A stretch of 64,000 nucleotides of DNA, taken from NCBI GenBank assembly GCA_041300525.1, contig JBGLNJ010000001.1, forward strand, positions 3,844,001-3,908,000. The letters are read 5' to 3'. The stretch comes from JBGLNJ01 sp041300525 (GTDB taxonomy: Bacteria; Chloroflexota; Anaerolineae; Fen-1058). Both the position numbers and the translations under genes were made by a program. The notes beneath the pieces were generated by a model, which was not told where the DNA came from, made no database searches, and saw only the letters and a program-made list of their open reading frames with translations. Numbering within the stretch: the first letter of the stretch is position 1; every line of letters starts with the position of its first letter. Shown here one piece after another: positions 43,343-51,488 of this stretch.

Positions 43343-44035
43343 TTATGAAGAACTATTCTGGGCGGCGCGCTCCAGCCGGTCTTTGACGCTGGCGATCTGG
43401 CCTTCGCGGATGGTAACCACCAGATCAGCCTCGGTCAGGATCTCGGGGTTGTGCGTGACGGCGATCAGGCTGCCGTGCTCGCGGTAGCCGCGCAAGAGCG
43501 CCATCACCTGCAAGCCCGTGCGCCGGTCGAGCAAGCCCGTTGGCTCGTCGGCAAAGATGACGCGCGGGCGATGGATCATGGCGCGCGCAATCGCCACCCG
43601 CTGCCGCTCGCCGCCGGAAAGCTCGTAGGGGAAGCGGTGCAACTTGTCGCCCAGGCCCAGGTCGGCCAGCAGCGCCCTGGCCTGCTCGGCATGGGCCTTA
43701 TCTTGCACCTGCGCGGCCACCATCACGTTTTCCAGCGCGGTGAGATAGTTGATCAAAAAGTGTTGCTGGAACACAAAGCCAAACTCGGTGCGGCGCAAGG
43801 CCACGCGCTCGTGCGCCGGCATCTTGCCGTAGGCGCGGTCATCCAGGTAGATTTCGCCCGAGGACGCCTGGCGCAGCCCGCTCAAGAGATACAAGAGCGA
43901 ACTCTTGCCGGAACCCGAAGGCCCCAGGAGGCCGACGAACTGATGATCCTCGATGGAGATCGAAACGTCGCGGACGGCATCCACGGTGGTTTCGCCGTCT
44001 TGGTACGTCAGGGTCAGATGTTCTGCTTGCAACAT
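43343..44035 (-). CDS. ABC transporter ATP-binding protein (MacB/LolD type)
   Basis: The 230-residue ATPase has Walker A GPSGSGKSS (residues ~38-46), Q-loop FVFQQHFL, signature LSGGERQR and Walker B VIFADEPTG with H-loop AVTHN. It energises the FtsX-type permease encoded 12 nt downstream, a lipoprotein/peptide exporter or envelope-stress system of the MacB/LolCDE class. A palindrome ATGACAGTGTCAT (44187-44199) upstream could be its operator. Confidence 0.92.
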   Translation of the reverse strand: MLQAEHLTLTYQDGETTVDAVRDVSISIEDHQFVGLLGPSGSGKSSLLYLLSGLRQASSGEIYLDDRAYGKMPAHERVALRRTEFGFVFQQHFLINYLTALENVMVAAQVQDKAHAEQARALLADLGLGDKLHRFPYELSGGERQRVAIARAMIHRPRVIFADEPTGLLDRRTGLQVMALLRGYREHGSLIAVTHNPEILTEADLVVTIREGQIASVKDRLERAAQNSSS

Positions 44036-44387
44036 GACAGTTTCCTTTCTTGATATTTTGTGTGATGACGGAGGGCAAACCCCCGAAACAACGCGAGGGC
44101 AGGCGACTCATCGGGCCTTTCTTTCGTCGGTAACACTGTACCACTTTTCGATCCGGCCTGGTATAGGCGCGCGTCACATCGCAAGTATGACAGTGTCATG
44201 GACTGCCATAACGCTGTCACGATTGACTTTTCACTTGGACGGAGTACAATGATTTCGTCGAGCAAGCCCTTGTGTTGCGCGTTATGCGGTTCATGCCCTT
44301 TTATCACCGATTTTGCGCCGGGAGATGAAATTGCGGCTCAAACGATGTATAATAGTTAGTGCCTGTTAAAACGCGAGGTGACTGGGT
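44036..44387. promoter_or_regulatory. Divergent region between ABC exporter and xisH
   Basis: It contains a 13-bp palindrome ATGACA-G-TGTCAT (44187-44199), operator-like, and TATAAT (44348-44353), a likely -10 for xisH without a clear -35. GCGTTATGC (44279-44287) recurs after xisI (45195-45203), and CATAACGC (44207-44214) is inverted relative to it. No gene is seen. Confidence 0.5.
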
Positions 44388-44804
44388 ATGCCTGCAAAAG
44401 ACATCTATCACGACGCGGCCAAGAACGCCCTCATCAAAGATGGATGGACGATAACACACGACCCGCTGAGGTTGGAATGGGGTGACAAAGACCTGTACGT
44501 TGACCTTGGCGCAGAGCGGCTTCTGGCTGCCGAAAAAGCTGGACAGCAAATCGCCGTAAAAATCAAGAGTTTCGTGGGCGCATCCGAGATGGCCGACCTC
44601 GAAAAGGCCTTGGGCCAGTATGTCGTGTACCATGACGTTTTGGCTGAAATAGAGCCTCAACGGATGTTGTATCTGGCTGTCCCTCAAAAGATTTTGTTGG
44701 ACATCTTTGAGGAACCACTGGGCAAACTTTTGCTGAAGAACAAGCGCGTTCGACTTGTCGGGTTTGACCCAAACACGGAGGTGATTGTCCAATGGATACC
44801 CTAG
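44388..44804 (+). CDS. xisH: XisH-family protein with altered active-site residue
   Basis: The 138-residue homologue of the cyanobacterial fdxN-element excision controlling factor XisH has DIYHDAAKNALIKDGWTITHDPLRL, DLYVDLGAERLLAAEK, IAVKIKSFVGASEMADLEKALGQYVVYHDVL and EVIVQW. The fold is PD-(D/E)XK nuclease-like, with Asp in DLGAE and normally E-x-K in VEIKSF. Here the Glu is Lys (VKIKSF, codon AAA), so the metal site is probably lost. Its stop overlaps xisI. Confidence 0.9.
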   Translation: MPAKDIYHDAAKNALIKDGWTITHDPLRLEWGDKDLYVDLGAERLLAAEKAGQQIAVKIKSFVGASEMADLEKALGQYVVYHDVLAEIEPQRMLYLAVPQKILLDIFEEPLGKLLLKNKRVRLVGFDPNTEVIVQWIP

Positions 44805-45127
44805 ACCGTTATCGCCAGATTATAGAGAACGTCCTTTCAGAGTACACACGGATACCATACGCCTATGGCGACTTTAACACCGAGGCGGTTTTTGACCGCG
44901 CCAATGACCGTTACTTGCTCGTGAACGTTGGCTGGCATGGCGACCGACGGGTTCACGGCTGCCTCGTCCACGTTGAGATTATCCACAGCAAGGTGTGGAT
45001 TCAACGCGATGGCACGGAACAGGGGATTGCCACCGAACTAGCCGCGGCAGGAATACCTAGAGATCACATCGTGTTGGGTTTCCGACCGCCTGAAATCAGG
45101 CCATATACCGAGTACGCCGTAGCGTAA
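44792..45127 (+). CDS. xisI: XisI-family protein
   Basis: The 111-residue partner of XisH: MDTLDRYRQIIENVLSEYTRIPYAYGDFNTEAVFDRANDRYLLVNVGWHGDRRVHGCLVHVEIIHSKVWIQRDGTEQGIATELAAAGIPRDHIVLGF. This matches the family over its full length. The 13-nt overlap with xisH suggests a two-protein complex. In cyanobacteria the pair controls excision of a nif element; scattered xisHI pairs in other bacteria have unproven roles. No nif element is near. Confidence 0.93.
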   Translation: MDTLDRYRQIIENVLSEYTRIPYAYGDFNTEAVFDRANDRYLLVNVGWHGDRRVHGCLVHVEIIHSKVWIQRDGTEQGIATELAAAGIPRDHIVLGFRPPEIRPYTEYAVA

Positions 45128-45267
45128 ATCAGGGGCAACAGACGGGCCGACGACGCACGCCCGCTAACATACGGCTGGCCCTATGGCGCCCCGTGCGTTA
45201 TGCCCCGAAAGGCCGGCCGTGGGGGAGCGCGAGTCGTTGCCAGCTTTTACCATTTGACGGTGGAAGA

Positions 45268-45437
45268 ATGATCCGCCTCGCCGGTGTAGACGATCACCCG
45301 CACGTTGCGATTGCCATGCGCGCGCTGCTGGACAAGACGCCCGACATCCGGCTGGTGGCCGAGTCGCGGCGAGGCGGTGACGTGATGACTTTGGCGCGCC
45401 AGGCTCGCCCTGACGTGTTGCTGCTGGACTTGTACCA
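45268..45437 (+). pseudogene. NarL-type response regulator receiver fragment
   Basis: ATG 45268 opens MIRLAGVDDHPHVAIAMRALLDKTPDIRLVAESRRGGDVMTLARQARPDVLLLDL, the first ~56 residues of a receiver domain, including the acidic pair and the phosphoacceptor Asp (LLLDL). It then meets unrelated sequence; the DNA-binding half is absent. Confidence 0.75.
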
Positions 45438-45458
45438 AGCCGCTCCTCCGCGAAGAAC

Positions 45459-45590
45459 TCAACCGCATCTTCGCGAAGTGGCTCGCGGGTTGAGATCAGG
45501 CTCGGCGGCTGTACCACAGGCAAGCGAGGCTGCCATCAGCAGGATCGCGCTGACGGCGATGATGGAGATGGGCCGCCTGTGTTGGTTCAT
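45459..45590 (-). pseudogene. Lipoprotein N-terminal fragment
   Basis: ATG 45590 (GGAGTG upstream) opens MNQHRRPISIIAVSAILLMAASLACGTAAEPD, a lipoprotein signal with lipobox SLAC. From about 45490 the frame is non-homologous and stops at 45459. It follows the lipoprotein gene 45622-47448 on the same strand and faces the receiver fragment across the join. Confidence 0.6.
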
Positions 45591-45621
45591 GGTCACTCCT
45601 TGATTGTTCTTTTACACGTCC

Positions 45622-47448
45622 TCAGTTTTGCCCGCGCAGCTTTTCCTCCTGCGGCGCGTAAAAGCCCGCTACGACGATGGAGACTGTGACGCGTTGCCTG
45701 GCGGCGAATGAATCAGGCAGTCTGAAGCGGAATTCATGGGACTCGCCGTTAGCGAGCAACACGTAATCCTGATCCTTTTCGGCCACCCTGGCGGCGACGT
45801 CGGGATTTGCTTCCGCGCGCACCTCGATGCCCTCGACGATGAGGTACAGCTCATCCATGAACGTGATCTCGTCTTTTTCTTCGGCCACCCTCACAGTGAG
45901 GAAACCGTCAACGATCTCGACCGGGCCGATGGGCGTAATCTCTGTTCGTTCGTTCTGTTTCCCGCGCACGTTTCTGAGGATCTCGATTCTTTTTTCAAAA
46001 GAACGTCCGTTGTACACATACAACCACGGACACGCCCAACCATCCCGATCGGTCAGACTCAACGTGATGGCGTTCTCGCCCGGTTTGATCTCGATTTTGC
46101 GGTAATCGGTTGACGCGCCGCCGCCCGTCATGCCTGCGTACAGGATAGCGTCGTCCGGCTGCCCGGCCTCTTTCTTGCTGAGGGGCGCCGCGACGAACCC
46201 GGCAGCCACGTAATACGTCCCAGGTTCAAATTGACCGCGAAAATACCCGGCAGGCGCCTCGTGCAAATAATCCAACGCCCAGGCAAATTCTTCCCGGCCT
46301 TTCCTGACTCCTGCGGACAGGACGCCTGGACCGGTCGAAAAATCAATGCTGCTAAAGACCTGGTCGGCGGTGGCCCTGTCCACCTGGCTTGCGGGCATGA
46401 CGAGGGCGAAATGCCGGATATTCTCCGCCTGCCGCGTATAACTGAATGTCTGGCGATACCAGTTGCCGCGATAGTCAACGTCTATTTGCAGGAATCCGAC
46501 GCCATCCACTGAGGGCCGTTTGGTTGGCGGCATAACCAGCAAAGAACCCGCGAGCGCGTCGAGCAATCCCAGATCGGGCGCAAAGCTAGAGCCATCTAGC
46601 CGGTCTAGCTGGCGCTGCGCTTCCTGGTTGTATTCGCGCATCACAGCGCCTCGTTGCGCGACATCGGCTGGCAATTCTGGAACCGGGAGCGCGGCCTTGT
46701 TCGCGTTCTTGGCGGGATCGTAGGTGCTGAGCAGCAGCGGGGCGTCTATCGGGAACGTCACCACGACATAGTATTGACCGTCGCCAGTCAGCCCGTGGAA
46801 TTCGTACACGACCGACTCGTTATTAGCCAAGACGACGTCTTGCCCCTTCATCACAACCGCCCGAATCCCCGCCCCATTTTGGAAACGGAGGTGTTGGGTT
46901 TGGGCGCGCAACAGGATGTGCGCCATCAGCGCCGGGAAATACCTGTTCGACTGCGTCTCGATGGCCAATTTTAGCCTGTCAATGATGTCAGCGCCAAACA
47001 GAATCTCTTTCCGATATGATGCGACGGGATACACCGTTACGCAACCCACGTCTCGACACAGCCCTTCAGGCGCGAAGGAGAACTCGACGTGTCCAGGTGA
47101 ACCCGGCTCTGCGCTTACGAACACCTTGTCGCCCAGGGCAGGGGCAATCGCAAAGCGAATGCTGCCGTAGGAGACAGCCGGGCCTTGGAGGGCGAGCTTG
47201 GTTGGCACAGCTTTTGCGATAGACGCAGGCGACGCGGTAGGCCGCGGCTGCGCCGTCGCCGTGGATGTGGGCGATGCAGTCGGCGGGCGGGGCGTTGGTT
47301 GTTGGGGAGTAGGTGTTTGGCTGGCTGCCAGTGGTGGAAAAGGTGTGACTGCCTCTGGGGCGCTAGAGGTCAGACGGCAGGCGAGCGCCTCCACACTCAA
47401 CAGCAACAAGATCATGACAAAGCGTGTGTTTCGACGAGGTTTCTGCAC
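45622..47448 (-). CDS. Large putative lipoprotein, 608 aa
   Basis: Lipoprotein signal with lipobox-like EALAC (residue ~24), then a Thr/Pro/Ser-rich linker (to residue ~85), then a large soluble domain. Recognisable surface-protein features are a Cys pair (GLCRDVGCVTVY) and a C-terminal stretch (GWACPWLYVYNGRSFEKRIEILRNVRGKQNERTE) resembling proteins that present a WLYVYNG-type beta domain. Probably anchored outside the membrane. No enzyme motif. Two further lipoprotein-type genes adjoin it. Confidence 0.72.
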   Translation of the reverse strand: MQKPRRNTRFVMILLLLSVEALACRLTSSAPEAVTPFPPLAASQTPTPQQPTPRPPTASPTSTATAQPRPTASPASIAKAVPTKLALQGPAVSYGSIRFAIAPALGDKVFVSAEPGSPGHVEFSFAPEGLCRDVGCVTVYPVASYRKEILFGADIIDRLKLAIETQSNRYFPALMAHILLRAQTQHLRFQNGAGIRAVVMKGQDVVLANNESVVYEFHGLTGDGQYYVVVTFPIDAPLLLSTYDPAKNANKAALPVPELPADVAQRGAVMREYNQEAQRQLDRLDGSSFAPDLGLLDALAGSLLVMPPTKRPSVDGVGFLQIDVDYRGNWYRQTFSYTRQAENIRHFALVMPASQVDRATADQVFSSIDFSTGPGVLSAGVRKGREEFAWALDYLHEAPAGYFRGQFEPGTYYVAAGFVAAPLSKKEAGQPDDAILYAGMTGGGASTDYRKIEIKPGENAITLSLTDRDGWACPWLYVYNGRSFEKRIEILRNVRGKQNERTEITPIGPVEIVDGFLTVRVAEEKDEITFMDELYLIVEGIEVRAEANPDVAARVAEKDQDYVLLANGESHEFRFRLPDSFAARQRVTVSIVVAGFYAPQEEKLRGQN

Positions 47449-47464
47449 CGCGTTCTTCCCCTTG

Positions 47465-47562
47465 GAGTCAAGGCTTGGCCGGTTCCGCGGCCTGCCTTTG
47501 GCGTCCAGCTACGCCCAGCGGCCCCCCGCTGCTTCGCAGCGGGCAGGGGCAAGCCTTGACTC
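47465..47562. repeat. MITE-like structured element
   Basis: 13-bp perfect inverted ends GAGTCAAGGCTTG (47465-47477) and CAAGCCTTGACTC (47550-47562) enclose 72 bp, including an internal 7-bp hairpin (47525-47531 with 47537-47543). The element lies in the leader of the 608-aa lipoprotein gene. No coding capacity. Confidence 0.6.
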
Positions 47563-47625
47563 GGTAGATGCTGGGTTTATTTCCGGTTAGTATGCCAGAG
47601 CATTCGCGCCGTGATCGAACCCAGC

Positions 47626-48480
47626 CTAATTTTTAGTCTCGACTTTCATCAAATACTGGCCTGCCGTGCCCTTTGCCTCTGACACAGTTATCAGATACGT
47701 ATCTGCCGAATTCGAGCTTTTGGGGAGGATAAAGTCGAGCCGCTCTGCTTTGCCGAGATCAGCTTTGTTGACCGTCAAGAGAGCGTTTTTCACATCCTCA
47801 AGGCGATAGACCTTGATGATCAGGTCAGCCTTGGCGTCGGGAACAAAGGCGCCCGAAAGCGTCGAACCGGGGCGGCCTGTGTAGAGGTAGCTGAGAGAGC
47901 TGTCGTCGGGCAGGCGGCCCATTATCACAAATTTGGGATCCAGGCTAAAGCCGACCCCTTTTGTCCCGACAAAAGTGGCGCTATAGTCGCCGCCGCTTTT
48001 GCCCTCATTGCGCACCACGATGCGATACAGGCCGCTGTCCGGGATCAGCGCCACGAGCGGATTGTTTTCTTTGGCCGTGAACAGCACTTTTTTGGTGTCG
48101 GATTTCTGCAATTCAAGGGTCACTTGCAGGCCCGCGTTCGGCTTTACCGAAACATGCAGGGCCGCGTTGTCAGCGCAGAGGACGAGGAAAGTGTCTTCGC
48201 CGCCGGCTGTCAGGGTATCCTTGAACGTGATCGTATTGCCAGGCGATGTGGTTGGCGTAGCACCCGGTGTACGGCTGGGCGCCACCGTTGGCTTGGCGGG
48301 GGCTTGCGTCGGAACCGGTGTCGGCGGCTCCGTCGGCGTGGGAGGCGGTGAGGTTGGCGTGGGAGGTGGCGCAGTCGGCGCGGGCGAGGGCGAGGTGACG
48401 CACGCCAAGAGCAAGAAACCGAGCAGCGCGCACATCAGTAACACGAACCCGATCTTGGGTGTTGAAGAATGGATGGACAT
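47626..48480 (-). CDS. Putative lipoprotein with Pro/Thr linker, 284 aa
   Basis: Signal sequence with lipobox LLAC (residue ~27), then a long PTPTSPPPTPTEPPTP linker (to ~80), then a beta-sandwich-like domain: ITFKDTLTAGGEDTFLVLCADNAALHVSVKP...DSGLYRIVVRN...GDYSATFVG. This resembles pre-peptidase C-terminal-type modules. Probably exposed on the cell surface. It is convergent to nothing and divergent from the BTAD regulator gene at 48781, whose candidate binding sites lie between them. Confidence 0.75.
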   Translation of the reverse strand: MSIHSSTPKIGFVLLMCALLGFLLLACVTSPSPAPTAPPPTPTSPPPTPTEPPTPVPTQAPAKPTVAPSRTPGATPTTSPGNTITFKDTLTAGGEDTFLVLCADNAALHVSVKPNAGLQVTLELQKSDTKKVLFTAKENNPLVALIPDSGLYRIVVRNEGKSGGDYSATFVGTKGVGFSLDPKFVIMGRLPDDSSLSYLYTGRPGSTLSGAFVPDAKADLIIKVYRLEDVKNALLTVNKADLGKAERLDFILPKSSNSADTYLITVSEAKGTAGQYLMKVETKN

Positions 48481-48780
48481 CTGAAATCTCCTTGTTTTTG
48501 GTATTTGATTCCACGTGGCGTGGTGATTCGAGAAAGGCGCGCCAGGCGTCGCCTCCGCGCTCCCAGTTCAGCGGGTGCGACAGGTGAGATGGCGCTTACC
48601 TTTTCATTGCGCTCATTGTAGCCCCCGACTATCAGGAAACTATCAGGAAGACCCAGTTCGCTCGACGCGAGTTTCTGCCAATACCCACGAGTTCCTGCGA
48701 GTCGGGGGGCGCTCGCAGGAACTCTTGCCTATCGGGTCAACACGAGTATAATGGCGCAAAATGCAAACCACGGGCGAACC
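48481..48780. promoter_or_regulatory. Divergent control region with heptamer direct repeat and palindrome
   Basis: CTATCAG occurs twice with an 11-bp period (48629-48635, 48640-48646), the layout of SARP/BTAD-type binding sites. A 13-bp perfect inverted repeat GAGTTCCTGCGAG (48689-48701, 48712-48724) follows. TTGCCT (48725-48730), 16 nt, TATAAT (48747-48752) is a good promoter for the BTAD gene. Confidence 0.65.
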
Positions 48781-49701
48781 ATGACACATCTCTGCATTCA
48801 CCTGCTGGGGCCTTTTCACGTCACGCTGGACGGCGAACCGGTCACCGGCTTCGAGTCCAATAAAGTGCGGGCGCTGTTGGCTTACCTGGCCGTCGAAGCC
48901 GGCCGCCCCCACACCCGCGACACTCTGATCGGGTTGCTGTGGCCCGACCAGCCCGAACGAGCCGCCCGGCGCAACCTCTCCCAGACGCTTTTCAATCTCC
49001 GCCAAGCTATCCATGATGACGCGGCTTCTTTTTGCTTCTTGCAAATCACCCGTGAGACTGTCCAGTTCAATCTCGAGAGCGACCACTGGCTGGACGCGGC
49101 CGAGTTTGCGGCGCACATCGCCGCCAGCGAGTCGCACCCTCACGCCCGTCTTGAAACGTGTGAGGCGTGTGTCCAGTGGCTCGAACAGGCCGACGCGCTT
49201 TATCGCGGCGAGTTTTTGGCCGGGTTCTATGTGAAGGAAAGCGTCCCCTTTAGCGAATGGGCCACACTTGTGCGGGAGAGATTTCATCGCCAGGTATTGG
49301 ACGCGCAGCGCCATCTGGCCGGGCATTATGAACGGCGCCGCGACTATCCGCGAGCGCAGCAATACGCCCGGCGACAAATAGAACTGGAACCGTGGCGAGA
49401 AGAAGCGCACCAACAGTTGATGCGATTGCTGATTCGCAGCGGGCAGCGTAGCGCCGCCCTGCGCCAGTACGAGACCTGCCGCCGCGCCCTGGCCGACGAG
49501 CTGGGTGTGGAACCTTCAGAGGACACGGCACGTCTGTATCTGTATAATCTCTACAGTGCGGCTCACCCCTTCGCACGCGACTTGATTGCGCCGTTGGGTA
49601 CAACGCGCAATCGTGCGCGCCAGGCGAGGGTGAGAACAACGCAGCGAAGCAATTGTCGAAGCCGCGCGACGTTGCTCGACCCAAACCATCGCGGTATTTG
49701 A
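48781..49701 (+). CDS. SARP/BTAD-type transcriptional regulator, probably shortened
   Basis: N-terminal winged-helix domain (residues ~1-90; CIHLLGPFHVTLDGEPVTGFESNKVRALLAYLAVEAGRPHTRDTLIGLLWPDQPERAARRNLSQTLFNLRQ), then a bacterial transcriptional activator domain (~95-250; EWATLVRERFHRQVLDAQRHLAGHYERRRDYPRAQQYARRQIELEP...YETCRRALADELGVEPSEDT). Chloroflexota homologues usually carry an AAA/TPR half after this. Here the frame turns into a strong stem-loop (49572-49617), so the last ~45 codons are probably not native. ATG 48751 is an alternative start. Confidence 0.82.
   Translation: MTHLCIHLLGPFHVTLDGEPVTGFESNKVRALLAYLAVEAGRPHTRDTLIGLLWPDQPERAARRNLSQTLFNLRQAIHDDAASFCFLQITRETVQFNLESDHWLDAAEFAAHIAASESHPHARLETCEACVQWLEQADALYRGEFLAGFYVKESVPFSEWATLVRERFHRQVLDAQRHLAGHYERRRDYPRAQQYARRQIELEPWREEAHQQLMRLLIRSGQRSAALRQYETCRRALADELGVEPSEDTARLYLYNLYSAAHPFARDLIAPLGTTRNRARQARVRTTQRSNCRSRATLLDPNHRGI
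49572..49617. other. Stem-loop within the 3' end of the BTAD frame
   Basis: GATTGCGC(C)GTTG (49584-49596) pairs with CAACGCGCAATC (49601-49612) with a 4-nt loop. The outer CGCACG pairs with CGTGCG. Its position inside an otherwise odd coding tail suggests the BTAD gene ended upstream of it. TATAAT at 49543-49548 may be the -10 of the SCP2 gene. Confidence 0.5.
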
Positions 49702-49724
49702 TACTCAGACCACGGAGGCATCCA

Positions 49725-50135
49725 ATGGCAATCCAATTTCCAAGCGACGCATGGATCAAGGCCCTGATGGAGGACCTCAACAAAAGCGAAGCGTACGCCG
49801 AAGCGGCCAAAACCTGGGAAGGCGATTTCTACTTTATCGTCGAACCCGGCGGGACGCTGGGCAAAACCGTGATCCTTTACATGGACCTCTGGCACGGCAA
49901 GTGCCGCGGAGCGTTCGAGGTTGCGGACGAATCGGCCCAGACGCCGGTCTTTCGGATGAGCGCGCCAGTGGCGACCTGGAAAAAAGTCCTGACTAAAAAA
50001 CTCGACCCGATTCAGGGCCTCGTGACCGGGCAGCTCAAGCTCAAAGGCAACATGGCGATGGTCATGAAAAGCGTCAAGGCCGCCAAAGAGCTGGTCGAAG
50101 GCTGCACGCGGATTGAGACGGAATTTCCGGTTTAG
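49725..50135 (+). CDS. SCP2 sterol-carrier-like domain protein
   Basis: A single SCP2 domain of 136 residues: DFYFIVEPGGTLGKTVILYMDLWHGKCRGAFEV, then PVATWKKVLTKKLDPIQGLVTGQLKLKGNMAMVMKSVKAAKELV, where LKGN is the family hallmark. It binds lipids or acyl-CoA-type ligands. GGAGG precedes ATG 49725. It lies just upstream of the iron alcohol dehydrogenase and AOR genes on the same strand, so a role in fatty aldehyde or acid handling is possible (inference). Confidence 0.88.
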   Translation: MAIQFPSDAWIKALMEDLNKSEAYAEAAKTWEGDFYFIVEPGGTLGKTVILYMDLWHGKCRGAFEVADESAQTPVFRMSAPVATWKKVLTKKLDPIQGLVTGQLKLKGNMAMVMKSVKAAKELVEGCTRIETEFPV

Positions 50136-50232
50136 CCTCAAAGGACGCTTCATCGTCCCATGCCGGTGGTCTGGCGAATCGGCTGCTGTCTACTGCAACG
50201 ATAGATAGCCGATCCCCAAAGGAGATCCGACC

Positions 50233-51402
50233 ATGTGGTTTTTCAATAGCCCCGAAATCGTCTTTGGCGAAGAATCGCTCAGCTACCTGGAGCGACTGGA
50301 AGGCAAGCGCGCCTTTATCGTTACCGACGCCGTCATCGCCAGGCTGGGACACATGGCGCGCGTCAAAGAGGCGCTCCAGGCCATCGGGTTTGACGTGGCG
50401 GTGTTCGACCGCGTCGAGCCGGACCCCTCGATAGAAACTGCGCGCGCTGGCGCATCGCTCATGGCCGAGTTCCAGCCCGACTGGATCGTGGGCCTGGGCG
50501 GCGGCTCGTCGCTCGACGCCGCCAAAGCCATGTGGATCCTGTACGAGCGGCCCGATATTGACCCCGAAGGCATCAACCCAATTGAGAAGTTGGGGTTGCG
50601 CCGCAAGGCGCGCTTCCTCGCCATTCCCACGACCAGCGGCACCGGCTCAGAGGCGACGTGGTTCATCGTGCTTACGAATGTGGCGGAGCGCCGCAAGTTG
50701 GGTTTGGGCTGCCGTGAGGCCATGCCCGATATTGCGATCCTGGATCCGTCTTTTGTCGTGAGCATGCCGCCGCGCGTGACCGCCGATACCGGCATGGATG
50801 CGTTGACGCACGCCATCGAAGGCCTTACGTGCCAATGGCACAACGATTTCGCCGACGGCCCGTGCCTCAAGGCCGCGCAACTGGTGTTCGAGTATCTGCC
50901 GCGCGCGTACCGGGATGGCAACGACTTGGAAGCACGCGCCAAGGTGCATAACGCAGCCTGCATCGCCGGGATGGGGTTTGGCAATTCGTCGGCCTCGCTG
51001 GCGCACGGGATGGGGCACGCGTTGGGCGGCGTGTTCCACGTGCCGCACGGGCGCGGGGTGAGCCTGGCCCTGCCATACGTTATCGAGTTTTGCGCGCGCG
51101 GCGACGCGGGCAGCACGCGCTATAGCGAACTGGCTCACTTTTTGAATCTGCCCTGCACGACTGAGCTGGAAGCGGCCGCCAAGGTGGCCGCCGCCGTTCG
51201 CCAATTGCAACTGGCGCTGGATCAGCCGCGCACCATTGCCGCCTGCGGCATCGCCCGCTCGGATTTCGACCGAGAGTTAGGTTTACTGGTAATGAATGCC
51301 GGCAACGACAACCAGACCGTCACCAGCACTCGCATCCCCGACGACGTCGAAATGCGCAGGCTGTTCGAGTACGCCTACGACGGCAAGACCATAGATTTTT
51401 GA
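50233..51402 (+). CDS. Iron-containing alcohol dehydrogenase
   Basis: NAD(P)-linked group III alcohol dehydrogenase, 389 residues. Nucleotide-binding GGGSSLDAAKA (residues ~77-87), then TTSGTGSEAT, then the metal-site Asp and His in DTGMDALTHAIEG and HGMGHALGGVFHVPHGRGVSLALP. It interconverts alcohols and aldehydes. The neighbouring AOR gene suggests a pathway acid - aldehyde - alcohol that disposes of reducing power. GGAGATCC precedes ATG 50233. The gap to the AOR gene is filled by a 7-nt array. Confidence 0.93.
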   Translation: MWFFNSPEIVFGEESLSYLERLEGKRAFIVTDAVIARLGHMARVKEALQAIGFDVAVFDRVEPDPSIETARAGASLMAEFQPDWIVGLGGGSSLDAAKAMWILYERPDIDPEGINPIEKLGLRRKARFLAIPTTSGTGSEATWFIVLTNVAERRKLGLGCREAMPDIAILDPSFVVSMPPRVTADTGMDALTHAIEGLTCQWHNDFADGPCLKAAQLVFEYLPRAYRDGNDLEARAKVHNAACIAGMGFGNSSASLAHGMGHALGGVFHVPHGRGVSLALPYVIEFCARGDAGSTRYSELAHFLNLPCTTELEAAAKVAAAVRQLQLALDQPRTIAACGIARSDFDRELGLLVMNAGNDNQTVTSTRIPDDVEMRRLFEYAYDGKTIDF

Positions 51403-51403
51403 C

Positions 51404-51473
51404 CGTAGAGCGTGGAGAGTAGAGTGTGGAGTGCGAGAACAAGCGCTCCATACTCCACGCTTTACGTTCCACA
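51404..51473. repeat. Heptamer array, 10 units, inverted halves
   Basis: Ten 7-nt units between adh and aor: the first four are NGTRGAG-type and later ones CTCCACG-type, so the two halves are complementary and can form a long hairpin. It may attenuate or insulate transcription between the two genes. Confidence 0.8.
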
Positions 51474-51488
51474 TCGCAAGGGGGTTCC

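Noticed and set aside
44207..45203. attC sites around xisHI
   Set aside because: GTTATGC does not fit GTTRRRY, the hairpin after xisI would be only ~42 bp from core to core, and no convincing R'' exists; kept only as a weak direct-repeat observation.
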